DNA from: Lytechinus pictus
Lineage: Eukaryota; Echinodermata; Echinoidea; Temnopleuroida; Toxopneustidae
DNA length: 64,000 nucleotides
Direction of reading: 5' to 3'
Assembly: GCF_037042905.1 (NCBI RefSeq)
Contig: NC_087262.1
Coordinates: forward strand, 9,963,501 to 10,027,500
Below the pieces are notes generated by a model, which had not been told where the DNA came from, did not search any database, and saw only the letters and a list, made by a program, of their open reading frames with translations. Shown piece by piece: positions 44,861 through 55,731 of the stretch. Each line of letters starts with the position of its first letter. The first letter of the stretch is position 1. A program made the translations under genes and the position numbers.

Positions 44861-44973
44861 TTTCCAGAATGATGTTTGCATTTCGCGCTTTCCGTGTTTC
44901 ACTATAGCTGCTGTTCGCCGTGAAACTCCTGTATAAAGGTGTGATTGTCTTGATGCCTTGTGATGGAAGATAT
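44861..44973 (-). CDS. Upstream exon of the same minus-strand gene
   Basis: The acceptor is a strong tttttttttcctgcag ending at 44974, and the donor is GAAA|gtaaac at 44861/44860. The frame encodes YLPSQGIKTITPLYRSF, then TANSSYSETRKARNANIILE, and ends in phase 1, which fits the next exon. It begins in phase 2, so at least one more exon lies upstream; I could not identify it with certainty. No family is recognised. Confidence 0.55.
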
Positions 44974-45200
44974 CTGCAGGAAAAAAAAACACGAAACAAC
45001 AATTTATTGGTATACACATATAAATATTAGCCAACACTTTAATGGCCAGCAGAGCTGAAAGGGCTAATTTACAATGTCATTACAAAGTAAAATTACAGAT
45101 GAAAGTACAGTGTAGAGAATTGTAGGTTTTAAAGATAGATTGAATCCATCATAAAAATCAATAAAGATATATGTATTTCATCAAGTAAAACAATGAGATG

Positions 45201-45314
45201 CAGTGGCGGACCGTGACCCGGAGGAGACAAAGCATTGGAGGGGCACTGTATTGTTTGTGAACAATGCTGTGCCCCTCCAATGCTTTGTCTCCTCCGGGTC
45301 ACGGTCCGCCACTG
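45201..45314. mobile_element. Palindromic hAT-type MITE, 114 bp
   Basis: Near-perfect arms of about 46 bp starting CAGTGGCGGACCGTGACCCG surround a short loop around TTGTTTGTGAACAA. The flanks are atgagatg (45193-45200) and atgagatt (45315-45322), an 8-bp duplication with one mismatch. The long, nearly identical arms suggest a young copy. Non-coding. Confidence 0.85.
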
Positions 45315-45319
45315 ATGAG

Positions 45320-46060
45320 ATTGATCAGAGAGAGAAAAGTGAGGAAGCAGGGAAGAGATGGCAGGAGAAAAGGAATGTATGATAAGAAAGTTGAGAGAGA
45401 GAGAGAGAGAGATATGGAGAGGGGGGGGGGGTGGGGAAGAGGGTGGTCGCAGAGACCATGGTCCATGCAGGGACTAAAGAGATGAAGCCAAAACCCCAGA
45501 ACATTATAAATCATGATAAAAACTGAAAATAAGCACGTAAGTAATCATTCTACACAATTCACATTAATAATATATCCTGCAACATTTCATGTCAAACATA
45601 AGAATGGTGAAAGGAGAAAATGAGGGAGAAGATGATGAAGAAGAAGCTTAGAAGAAGAAGAGGAGGAGGAGGATAGTGATGTAGAAAGAGAGGTGGAGGA
45701 AGTAAAAGACAGGTGAAAGAGATAAAAGAAGAAGAAGAAGGAGGAGGGGGAGAAGAAGATGAAGTGGAAGAGGTGGGGGACGTCTGAATGTAAATTCATT
45801 TCTAATACAAGTCATAAAAATTCAGATGTAAATTGGAGGCATGCAGGCTAATTTTTTCCCCAAATCAAATTTGTAGGTGTCTCGACAAAAAAATAAATGA
45901 TAAGAAAAAGACTGATTTCAGCATTTGATAATGAAAATTGCCAAAATCTTTTTCTTATAGGCCTATAAAGCTCAGAAATATGGGGGAAATACACGTACTG
46001 GCGCATAGAAGGAATCCGGGGTCGACCCCTACCAAAAAGAGAGTGCTGCTGCTGCTACTT
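45320..46060 (+). other. Purine-rich gene-free stretch
   Basis: (GA)n and G-runs lie at 45394-45435 and GAAGAA/GGAGGA runs at 45600-45775. Frames on either strand are low-complexity artefacts. This stretch is probably intron or upstream DNA of the minus-strand gene. Confidence 0.5.
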
Positions 46061-46064
46061 CTAT

Positions 46065-46072
46065 TACTACTA

Positions 46073-46161
<89 letters not shown>

Positions 46162-46265
46162 TACTACTACTACTACTTCTACTACTACTATTACTACTAC
46201 TACTACTAGTACTACTACCACTACTACTACTACTACTGCTGCTACTACTACTAATACTACTGCCG
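46065..46265 (+). repeat. (TAC)n array beside a SINE 3' end
   Basis: About 200 bp of CTA/TAC repeats. Immediately right of it (46270-46345) lies GTGATTTATAATGCGCCAAA, then GAGTGCTCGGGCAC, an inverted SINE 3' end like that at 58995-59060. The array is therefore best read as the expanded tail of that SINE. Confidence 0.75.
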
Positions 46266-46944
46266 TGATAATAATAATATATGCCTGTGATTTATAATGC
46301 GCCAAATCCACTCTTTAGAGTGCTCGGGCACAATTAATCGTAAGCCCATTACTATTTTTTTTATGTTGCTAACCACTCCATCTTAGAAACTAAAAACAAC
46401 AATAAAAAAGCGTGAGGTTAATTCAAACAGATGGTATAATACGTGACTTGGTTGAAACGGAATAATACAGTATTAGTGTTTATGAGACTGGATCTGATTG
46501 AAACGGTGATTGATTAGGTCTGCACTGGTTGTTTCATCTATCATGTCTATGAAAATCCACATAAAGAAAATCATTTTCATAAATGTATCATGATGATTCC
46601 CGATCACGATTTACATTCTGGTCATAAAAATCGTACTACAATATAGTATCAAGCAGACACAAACATGAATGTTTGCAAATCTATATAGACAATGAGCTAC
46701 CACTGGCCTATGCATCGCATCTGAACATAATGATATAAATATAGAGTTGGAGTTTTGCCAACGTTTTTACCCCCACTGTAAATACAAAAGTTTCGAAAGG
46801 GCGTACGTGATGGACCCTATATTAAATGTGAAATTGAATTTCTGTTCACAACTGATAGGCATTTTGATAATTTAAATTATTATATATTAGTACGAGTATT
46901 AATTTGTACATAGTTTTATTCGTTTCTATTCTAATATACTATTA

Positions 46945-48035
46945 CCATGATTACATTCTATTCTATTCTATTCTTTTCTATTCTATACTACATTATTCTA
47001 TTCTATCTTATTCTATTCTATGCTATTCTATGCTATTCTATTTGCTATTCTATTCTATTCCATTCCATTCTATTTCCATTCCATTCCATTCCATTCTATT
47101 CCATTACATTATATTCTATTTCATTATTTTCTATTCTATTCCATTCTGATTTTATTATTTTCTATTCTATTCCATTCTGATTTCATTATTTTCTATTCTA
47201 TTCCATTCTGATTTTATTATTTTCTATTCTATTCGATTCTATTCAGTGGCGTAAGGAGTTCAAACTTTTGAGGAGGCGAGATATGATATATCGAGGAAAA
47301 TTTATTTTAAAAAAAGTTGCGAGCGAGCTAGCCAAAATATAAATATCTTTATTGGAAAATTCAAATTTTGTAATAGATCTTGACATAAGTTTTTCAGAAG
47401 AAAATTTCACCCTCATACTCTCTTTCCTTTTTTTTCTTGGTCGTGATTTTTTTTTTTTTTTTGGGGGGGGAGAGCCCCCAAACCATCCATCTGCACGCCC
47501 CTGATTCTATTCTATTCTAACATATTCTATTCCATTCCATTCTATCATATTATATTCCATTTCATTCCATTCCATTCCATTATATTCCATTCCATTCTAT
47601 TCCATTCTATTCCATTCCATCCCATTTTATTCCATTCTATTTTATTCTCTTCCATTCCATTCCTTTATATTCCATTTCATTTCTATTCCTTTCTATTCCA
47701 TTCTATTCCATTTCATGATTCCATTCGATTCTATTCTATTCCATTCGATTCTATTCTATTCCATTCCATTCTATTTCCATTTCATTCCATCAATTCTATT
47801 CTGTTCCATTATATTCTATTCCATTCTATTCTATTCCATTTCATTATTCCATTCCATTCCATTCTGTTCTGTTCTATTCCTTTCTATTCCATTCTATTCC
47901 ATTCTATTTCCATTCTATTCCATTCTGTTCTATTCTATTCTAGTGTCTATTCTATTCCATTCCACTCTATAGCATTTATTTTCTATTCTATTTTATATAT
48001 CATTCTATTTCATCATATCCTATATTCTATGCTAT
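46945..48035 (+). repeat. About 1.1-kb ATTCT/ATTCC pentamer satellite
   Basis: Pentameric units TTCTA and TTCCA alternate for about 1.1 kb, interrupted by a hAT-type element at 47244-47513. The Ile/Phe/Ser frames inside are artefacts. Such units resemble the ATTCC pentamers of some animal satellites; homology is not implied. Confidence 0.95.
47244..47513. mobile_element. hAT-type MITE inside the pentamer satellite
   Basis: The ends are CAGTGGCGTAAGGAG and, inverted, CAGGGGCGTGCAGATGG. It is flanked by attctatt on both sides (47236-47243 and 47514-47521), though the repeat context makes this match partly expected. The interior has a T-run/G-run and a GCGAGCGAGC word. Non-coding. Confidence 0.75.
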
Positions 48036-48582
48036 TCATTTTCGATCAACAAAAGGCATTAGGCGGCAACATTAAGAAAAGATCTGATGCAGTTCGATCT
48101 TAACAATATATGTATATAAATTCAAGGGCAGATAACAAATAACGACAATTTTTACAGAGTATACACTTACATCACACAGGTACTATTTCACCGTAAACGG
48201 AGAAGAAAAAACGGCATGATTACAACAATATTCCGTTTTCGCATAAACAAACGTCCACTTGGAATCCACGGTTTATAAAAGCAGTGTCGAAAAAAAGATT
48301 GAAACGTACGTTTTGATGTCAACACTTAAAAGGTGTTAAATACACGTATAATCACAAGATCGTAGAACAATTTGCTGTAATGATAATGACTGATTATACT
48401 CAACGACCGCCACTCATCCACTGACAGCAATCTGTAGATGTTTTGAGTACCTGATATGATTACCAAGTGTGCAAAATTGTACCAACGCGATCCACGTTGG
48501 TGTATAGAGAAGAAAGAGAGAGAGGGGGGGATAGAGAAAGGGGGGGGGGTGTAAATAAAAACAATATCACATGTTCCCTCAC

Positions 48583-48775
48583 GTCTAGTGTCAGATTTGT
48601 GTGGATCCAAGTTCTTGGCCAAAGATCAAAACCGCTCTGAAAGGGAATACCGATATCATAATACTCGGGTGACCTCGAGGTCACGAAAAGAACTTGTAGC
48701 TCGTCCCCACTGTCCCAAAAATAATTCACATTACAATATTTCACAATACGATACTTCTTAGCTTTTACACCTGTC
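48583..48775 (-). CDS. Possible exon, unrecognised
   Basis: On the minus strand, a TTTTTAG acceptor (before 48775) and a CTAGAC|gtgagg donor (48583/48582) bound an open frame of 64 codons with protein-like composition: KYRIVKYCNVNYFWDSGDEL, then FDLWPRTWIHTNLTLD. Several aromatic residues and an N-glycosylation-type NLT suggest an extracellular segment. It begins in phase 2 and ends in phase 0, so it does not join directly to the exon at 44861-44973. It may belong to that gene through an unseen exon or to a separate gene. No family is recognised. Confidence 0.4.
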
Positions 48776-49126
48776 CTAAAAATATTCTCAAAATTTCTCG
48801 CCTAATAATAGTATTTTGGGGAGGGATGTTGCCCCCAAATTGTAAGAAAACGTATCATGCTCAATCATTGTATCTATTGTATTTTCTATACCATCGAATA
48901 TGAATTTGAAATCTGGCCGATTGATATGATGTTTTATGTAGATTACGGACTCGCTCGCTTCACCCGCTCGTAAACTTGCCCTAAAGGTGCACCGTGTAAC
49001 ATTAACTAGATCCCTCAAGTTTTGTGCCTCATTACCCCTCTGCTTAAAATCATGCCGTCTATAAACAAACAAATTAAAATGACTAGACGGTCAATTGGGT
49101 GCAAGTTATATAGTCACAGGCCTAAT

Positions 49127-49316
49127 CAGGGGCGGATCCAGGATTTTCCAAAAGGGGGGAGGAAATTTTTGACAAGCCCCCAAAAAAGTTTTCAACCACA
49201 AATTAAGGATATTTCGTACCCAAAAAATTTGACAAGCAAAAAAAAAAAAGGTCTTCCATTATCAATTAATTATTAATTAATTAATTAGTGCCCCCCCCCC
49301 CCTGGATCCGCGCCCT
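49127..49316. mobile_element. hAT-type MITE (CAGGGGCGGATCCAGG)
   Basis: The ends are CAGGGGCGGATCCAGGAT and, inverted, AGGGCGCGGATCCAGG. The flank ggcctaat occurs at 49119-49126 and 49317-49324. The interior carries AATTTGACAAGCAAAAAA, a word shared with the MITE at 49915-50136. Non-coding. Confidence 0.8.
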
Positions 49317-49914
49317 GGCCTAATTACTCCATTATAGTAAAATATGACTAGATATAAATAAATCAAATAACAGTTTCTCCCAAGTGACCCCGTCATTTAG
49401 CTATATAGGGGCAGCGCCAGGATATTTTGATGGGGTGGGGGGTCAGGACGATCTTAATGTGACGGCATAGGCCTATATTTTCAGAAACCAAAATTAGACA
49501 TCTCATTTTCATTAACTTCATGCTCCTTTCTCCCTCCTTTTATTACTTGGAGAAAAAAAATCACAAGGGGGGGGGGTGGACCAGAATCTCATCCAAAGTC
49601 CTAACCTCCAACATCATCCTCATTTATCATAACTCCACATTGTCAGTAGGAACTCGTTAAACATGTTTATACAAAAATAGCCCATGCAGCTCTGCATATT
49701 CATGGTATTGTGCAGCTATTATTAATGATGGCATCTTCTGTTCAATTTCGTTTGGTTGGCCCACCACTAGGGGTAATTTTGAAGGGAGAATACCTAGCTA
49801 CAATGCCGCGAGAGAAAGCCACCTTTGTGCTCGATTTTCTCTCTCTACCATTATTCTCTCATGAATAAAGTTCATATCCGTGACAATTTTTTTTTTCTTA
49901 TGCATGGTTCTGTG

Positions 49915-50136
49915 CTGGGGCGGATCCAGGATTTTCCAAAAAAAAAGGGGGGCGCATTTTTCCAAGGAAAAATTTGACAAGCAAAAAAAAAGAAAGAGCT
50001 CTTCACTTTCAAAGGGGGGGGGGGCACACACTTCCCTTTCAATGGCATTTTTACATTACAAATTTTAATTTTGCTTCTCAAGGGGGGGGGGGGGGCACGG
50101 GCCGGCTGTGCCCCCCCCCCCCTGGATCCGCCACTG
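49915..50136. mobile_element. hAT-type MITE, same family
   Basis: The ends are CTGGGGCGGATCCAGGAT and, inverted, CAGTGGCGGATCCAGG. Flanks gttctgtg (49907-49914) and gctctgtg (50137-50144) form an 8-bp duplication with one mismatch. The interior has G/C runs and AATTTGACAAGC. Overlapping open frames on both strands are artefacts. Confidence 0.8.
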
Positions 50137-50144
50137 GCTCTGTG

Positions 50145-51703
50145 GAAGGCAAGCAATGCCATCCACCCAACACGAACTGAACATTGAACTCTGATTTCAT
50201 TTCCTTTTATTGATTTTTTAAGGATAACTGTGTGTTTCTTTTTAGAAGACAATATTATAATTTGGTTTTGCACCCATGTACCATGTACTAGTTGTTGACC
50301 TCTTTATACAACCGCAGGTCCATGATTTCTTTTAAATAGTGCATTTTGTTCCAAAAAATATGACAAGAATTTTTTTTTCACTCATTATAATGATCGAAGG
50401 GCATTTTGGTGTCCTGTTTCACTAACAATTGAAGGAAATTTTGGTTTCCAGAAAAAAAAGGGACAAGCAACAAAAAAGGAGCAACTCTTTCCCAAAATGA
50501 AGGAAATTTGGGGTTTTTCTTTTGGGGATCAAATTTTACGGGTTGCGCCCGGTATTAGCGCCTGTTATAGAGATATAGGATATTTGAATTCTTGAAAAAC
50601 TGCTTTAAAATACAAAAGTATGTCCAGTCATATTTTACTGTAATTATTTCGGGTCAGAAATGACTCCTTTTAAGTCAAAACAGGAAATAATAAAATATAA
50701 CCGACACAACAGTTGCATCCAGATTACACATGTCATATACATAGTGATTTTTAAAGATATTGTTTATTTCTATTTCTATGTGTCAGAAAGTTTTTTGCAT
50801 CTTAATTCTTTTAGAAAAGCCAAAATATCCTATCCAAAGGAAAGGAAGACCGCACCAATCATCATATTTATTCCAAAAAAAAACAGCCCTCCTCTTATAG
50901 ACATCGGGATAGACCTATCTCGCAGGAAGTCGACCAATGATGCCATATATTTTGTGCCCCCGCATATATGGACACCATCACATGTTTGAGCCCCCTCCCT
51001 CATCAAAATCTTGCTACAGCCCTGTTTAAGTGTGAAAAAAAGACTGCTTACCTGAGTTTGGATCTAGGCAGAATAAAGTATGAATTCCATATTTGTTTTA
51101 TAATATCACAAATTATAGGATCGATGTTACAGATTCAGCGACTAAAAAACGATCAAATCAAATTCATTCCGTGTATTTAAATGCTCTAATAATCCTGTTG
51201 CCTGTGACCTAACGAGGAACTTCTATATCCATGTTATTCAAATGTCAATCACCTCTTTTCCCTGAATCGGGTCGCTTTTATCGTTTCGCCGATTTATGCA
51301 AATCCTTAAATTAAACATAAAACAGGATATACTGCAAAGGGCATCGAAATTAAAGTCCATTCTTGCACAGGCATGCCGGCCTTCAAAATCATTACCCTTG
51401 TTTGAGTGTACAGATCAGTGGTTTGAATAAACTAAGGAAAAAAAAGGATAATGTGAAAAGGGATTCGGTCTACAGAGAGAGGGTGAGGGAAAGGCCTAAG
51501 CCTAAGGAAAATAAACATATTATCAAAAACATTTCTGAGACAATTTTGGACATGTGGTACTGGTAGTTACATGGAATTAGGGATACTGAATGTGGTCGTG
51601 ATTGTTTTGGTACAAATTTTACCCGGAAAAGACTAGTAATTATAATTAAAAAAAAACACCTTTGAAAAAGACTAAATTTATAGAGTTGAAAAGGAAAGCA
51701 ATA
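50145..51703 (+). other. Upstream region of METAP1
   Basis: I see no coding exon. The segment 50340-50560 resembles further degenerate CAAATTTGACAAGC-type repeat DNA. The METAP1 promoter and any 5' untranslated exon should lie in about 51200-51703. I find no TATA box that I would trust. A GGGAAAGGCCTAAGCCTAAG stretch at 51487 is the only GC-richer patch. Confidence 0.4.
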
Positions 51704-51832
51704 ATGGCGACAGCCGAGGTTGAAAATCTTTCTTTTCACACATGTGAAACATCGGGTTGTGATAAAGAAGCAAAATTACAATGCCCTTCATGCATCAAGC
51801 TACAAATTCCAGGATCTTTCTTTTGCTCACAG
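51704..51832 (+). CDS. METAP1: Methionine aminopeptidase 1, exon 1
   Basis: METAP1 removes the initiator methionine from nascent cytosolic proteins, working at the ribosome. I joined seven exons by GT-AG sites and phase; together they give about 257 residues of a protein that is about 386 in human, so the window holds roughly two thirds. This exon encodes residues 1-43. The start is the ATG of [11 protein letters not shown]; the upstream in-frame Met is 14 codons earlier, in Lys-rich sequence without homology. It holds most of the N-terminal C6H2 zinc finger typical of the eukaryotic enzyme: Cys14, Cys19, Cys27, Cys30 and Cys41 ([17 protein letters not shown]). The donor is TCACAG|gtaatt, phase 0. 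Confidence 0.93.
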
Positions 51833-52190
51833 GTAATTATGGCAACTTCTTTGATAGAATACAACACGTCTATTTCCGCATGGTGTTGATGAGTGCAATG
51901 AATGAGGGTGTAGTCCCACATGCCGTGAATGGTGTCAGATTAACTCTAACTTATTGTTAGGTCAAGTTTTCACAGTGGGCCTACTGTCGCGGCGCGCGGT
52001 GCCGAGCAAAATTAAAGATAACAATTGATACGTAAAACTGGGGTAAAACACAATAATATAGGAGTACAGGAAAGAAAGTAGGATCAGAGGGAGGGAAAGC
52101 TAGAAGAAGTGGAATGAAATGAAGAAAGTGATTCAGCCTCGGGGGGAAACGAAAAAAAAAGAAAATCCATTGAACTAAAAAAGCAACTGG
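51833..52190. other. METAP1 intron 1, 5' part
   Basis: Non-coding. GCGGCGCGCGG at 51991 is an isolated GC patch. Purine-rich sequence follows at 52065-52160. Confidence 0.5.
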
Positions 52191-52567
52191 ATGTATACGA
52201 TGCAGGGCCCTTCTGGGCATAAACGCATCGGGTACTTGACCTGGATTTTGCCGGGACCGGCAGGTGCAATACACCGGGTGAACACCCTACTCTTTGACGA
52301 ATAGTGTATTGGTTTTAACGTGCATAGGTTGTACCTCTCCTATACACGGGACCAACATTTGCGTCCTTTCCGATGGACGGAGTGTTTTCCAACTGTATTC
52401 ACACCTGCACTGAATACAGTGGTGAGGCACGCTAACACACAACGCTATAGCATCAGACTTTTTTTTTGTTAGACGCGTTTCGGCATGAGCGGGACTCGAA
52501 CCCCTCACGTTGAGATCTACGATCTTATCCGAAACATGCGCTCTAACCGACTGAGCTACGCTGCCTC
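52190..52567 (-). mobile_element. tRNA-derived SINE in METAP1 intron 1
   Basis: On the minus strand it opens GGCAGCGTAGCTCAGTCGGT (A box) and continues to GAGGGGTTCGAGTCCCGCTC (B box). A T-rich joint and a conserved-looking body (GCACGTTAAAACCAATACAC) follow, then GCAAAATCCAGGTCAAGTAC. The extra sequence between the anticodon region and the T arm and the weak acceptor stem exclude a working tRNA. The 3' boundary is approximate. Confidence 0.65.
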
Positions 52568-53127
52568 CCAACAAAGGCTTAACAGTTAGCCAAAGGAAAA
52601 GGGACAAATAAGGGAAAGAGAAAAGGGGGAAAATAAAAGAAGATTAAAGAGTTAAGCCAATCAAATAAAAGTGAAGAAGAGCAAAAGGATAGAATTAGAA
52701 AGAAATGAGCATGATGAGGGAAAGAGTTCCATAAAAGGAAAGAAAATTTAAGAAGAAGAGTAATAGAAACAAAAACCCAAAATAAGATTAGAAAAGCCAA
52801 TTGAAGCTGTGCAAAAAAGAGAGAGGAGATGGATAGATGGGGAAAAGAAAAGTAGAAAAAAGCAAAGGGAAGGAGAGAATAAACATGAAAGGGGATGAAA
52901 AGAAAGGATGAAGAGGCAAAGGCATGAAAGGATGGGAAGAAGGGGAAAACGAAAGGAGAAAAGAGAAAACTAAGCAAAAGGAAAGAAAAAAATGAAAGAA
53001 GAGGGAAGAGGCAATTTTTTTTTTTTTTTTTCTGGTCAATTTATATTTGTTTTGGTATTGCCCTTCATATTTCATGAAATTGTTGCTTTTTCCAAGATCA
53101 GTTTTAATTCTGGAAGTTGTAGCTGCA

Positions 53128-53161
<34 letters not shown>

Positions 53162-53496
53162 GGGGGGGGACGTGCTCAGAATCCCAGAAAGGGGTAATCC
53201 AGACATCACTTAGAAGCACTTTCGTCTAGATGCTACTCATGATTAAGCAGATTGTGACACCTTATAAAGTTATTGCATTTCAAGTCATCTGCAATCATGC
53301 TTCCAACTTGGTGAAGGTACCAATTATCAAAAAGAAAGGTAAAGGAGAAATATTATATTCCTAAAGTGAGTGGTTCATGGCTAAGTAAATGAGATAGCCC
53401 TTTTTTATTAGGAAAGTAGGTGATGAGGAAGAGTTGAGATAGATGGAGATGGTTTTTGTCAGTAAATAAAGTTTTTTTCTCCCCCTTTCTTGACAG
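52568..53496. other. METAP1 intron 1, 3' part
   Basis: An A/G-rich tract (52600-52990) gives Phe/Ser-rich minus-strand artefact frames. A 30-base T-run followed by G-runs lies at 53131-53169. No exon. Confidence 0.6.
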
Positions 53497-53631
53497 GAAT
53501 GTTTTAAAGGAAGCTGGGGAGTGCATAAACAAGTCCACAAGAGAGTAAAAGATCTTCAAAAGAAAGATGTCAGGCCTTATATCCCTTGGCCAGGGTTCTT
53601 CTTCACAGGGAAGCTGCGTCCATATCCTCGG
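53497..53631 (+). CDS. METAP1: METAP1, exon 2
   Basis: The acceptor is tttcttgacag and the donor is CCTCGG|gtaaga; it runs phase 0 to phase 0, residues 44-88. It begins ECFKGSWGVHKQVHK and supplies the last zinc-finger ligands Cys45, His53 and His57, completing the ribosome-associating finger. The linker then runs to GFFFTGKLRPYPR, matching the known GYRYTGKLRPHYP-type segment of the family. Exon joining is unambiguous because the zinc finger spans the junction. Confidence 0.93.
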
Positions 53632-54473
53632 GTAAGAGTCTCTATTAATATTACGTTTGAAACGAAGTTAAATAAGAATGCATTGGAGCAGAGAAATTTG
53701 CCTCGTTTACATTTGTTGTAATTATATTAAAGTGGATTAGTCTGTATTTTTTTGCTGGTGTAGATTGCTAGGGGCGTTAATTTTTGTGTTTACAATATGG
53801 CCATCATACTATTTCTTACATTGGTCTTTGTAGAAGCTAAATACAAAGGCGTAGAGAGGTCAGCATAGAGATTGTACGATGCCCCTGCACTGAGCGAATG
53901 ATAACCCCATGCTGATCGCACGATGCCCGTATGATGTTTTCAGGGCTACAATCCTACGATACTCTGCGCTAAACAAAATCATAGACCCTACGATGATTTT
54001 GAATCCGTACAAAAATCCTGCTATTGTTATTTGACACCCTCTGGAGGTTGTAGGAAGAGCAGTACATGATCACCCTGTAGTCACTCCATGATGACCATAG
54101 ACCAAATGTAAACTGGGCATTAAAGACCAATATGATATTGTTTCCCTTTCTTTACAGTAATAAAACAATAAAAAACATACAGAGAGAGGATAATAATATA
54201 TTTCTTCTGATCAATGGTTAATCAAGTTTTTTTTTCTGTATTCAAATAAAGGATTTCCTGCAAACTTCAAATTGAAAACGAGTTAATGAATCTTCTAGAT
54301 TTATTTGATTCAGAAGAAAAACTATTACAGTAGAGGATATCAATATGATTTTGTTTAAAATCAAATTTGAAGAAGTTTTACATTCTGGTGAAGTGATGAT
54401 TAATATGAATATAAAGAAAAGGGAGAATCTGTGGGAGTATCCTAGATTACACAATATTTTCTTTTCTTATTAG
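53632..54473. other. METAP1 intron 2
   Basis: AT-rich, no exon. The segment 53860-54110 contains repeated TACGATG/ATGATG words (GATTGTACGATGCCC, CGCACGATGCCCG), possibly a degenerate repeat. Confidence 0.5.
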
Positions 54474-54534
54474 GGTCCTTTAAGAGATTTACCAGATCAT
54501 ATAGGAAGGCCGGACTATGCAGATCACCCTGACG
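54474..54534 (+). CDS. METAP1: METAP1, exon 3
   Basis: A short 61-bp exon. The acceptor is cttttcttattag and the donor is CCTGACG|gtaagc. It enters in phase 0 and leaves with one extra base. It encodes GPLRDLPDHIGRPDYADHPD, matching the family's IQRPDYADHP segment. That motif fixes frame and identity despite the small size. Confidence 0.92.
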
Positions 54535-54649
54535 GTAAGCTCCACTTTAAAATGAATAACATTAAAGGGAAATGCCACCCTGATTTCAAGTTTGATTTAA
54601 AAAGAAGTTAGAGAAATATATTATCAAGAGGGCTTGAATTAATCATAAA

Positions 54650-55262
54650 GGCCCAAGATACACTTAGCGTTAAAGTGGACTGAGGCTGGCTCAGAGCGGC
54701 TCGATTTGTACAGTGGTGCTCAAAAGTTAGTGAACCCCATCAGAAAATGAACATATTTAAAGTGTTTAAGTTGTGCTGTGTTTTAGATATTTACTTGTGA
54801 AGTCAGGTGATGAAATATTACATTCAATAAAGTTTGTTTCTCTGGGCTGGCTAAACATTGTAGTGTTTGTTGTCTACTTACAAACACTCGGCATGAAGGA
54901 GTGCATTTTGTGGTGGGGTTCACTAACTTTGAGCACAACTGTGCATCGGCTCACTATTTTTGACAAATGACTCCACCTAAAAGGCGATTTCAGTTCACCA
55001 ATTACAGCCAAGGCAGCTGAACCACTGAACAAGAAATAGGGAACAATAGTTATTGCTAATGAAAAACAACAAATGTTGACGTGAGAAGACTGGCACACGT
55101 TTCACTTGAATAGGCGTTGTGGATAAAGAATTTCAAAGCGGTTTCAGTCTACGTCTGGCATACATTGTATGTGTAACACCACTCAAATTGTAGGTTTAAG
55201 GCCGGCTTGAAGCCGGCGTTGGAGGCGGCTTCAAATGCAACAGATGTGTGTATCTCGAGCCT
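54650..55262. mobile_element. TIR element in METAP1 intron 3, host of a mariner MITE
   Basis: The ends are GGCCCAAGATACAC and, inverted, GGCTCGAGATACAC. Inner arms share GCCGCTTTGAAA/GGCGGCTTCAAA-type words. It is split by the mariner-like element at 54711-54941. The superfamily is unclear; no transposase. Confidence 0.45.
54711..54941. mobile_element. Tc1/mariner-like MITE
   Basis: The ends are CAGTGGTGCTCAAAAGTTAG and, inverted, CAGTTGTGCTCAAAGTTAG, both continuing TGAACCCC. TA precedes the left end and TG follows the right end, consistent with a decayed TA duplication. The 230-bp interior is non-coding. Confidence 0.75.
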
Positions 55263-55731
55263 AAGGCTACCCAATGTCAGGCCTAGGATGCCCTATCGAT
55301 TGGCTTCATTGCCCCTTCTCTTATTGGCCATGGATATTTCTTAGTACCCTCCTTAATTTTTTCCTATTTGTGCTTTGATATTGAAATGTGCCCTTTTTGA
55401 AAAATGGCCTATTCCTAAAAATATTTTAATAAAGCACTGTATCAATGAAGGTTTACAGAAAGTCCAGAAAAAATCAACAGAGCTATGGATATGTAAAGTT
55501 TTGATTATTAACCTATACTGTAGAAAAAAAAAAGAATCCCGCAAAGAGCCCCAGCTTCATTGGGTTAATAAAACTGTCTAATGTTGTAAACATCCTTTGC
55601 AGATATACATGTAGTTTACCCCAGGTATCATATTGGTGTAACCCGTGCGATCTCTTAATTTCCAACCGCTTTGTCAAATGAATATTGGGTCTAATTGCCA
55701 CATATCACTTATCCCATTTACAATTTCATCC

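Noticed and set aside
46904-47972. Ile/Phe/Ser-rich frames
   Set aside because: Translations of the ATTCT/ATTCC pentamer array.
48788-49072. 94-codon minus-strand frame next to the possible exon
   Set aside because: It includes a RAGEASES segment from a GCGAGC-type repeat and lacks a usable donor; it is probably repeat-derived.
52287-52607. 106-codon minus-strand frame with VAQSVRAHVSDK
   Set aside because: It reads through a tRNA-derived SINE, not a gene.
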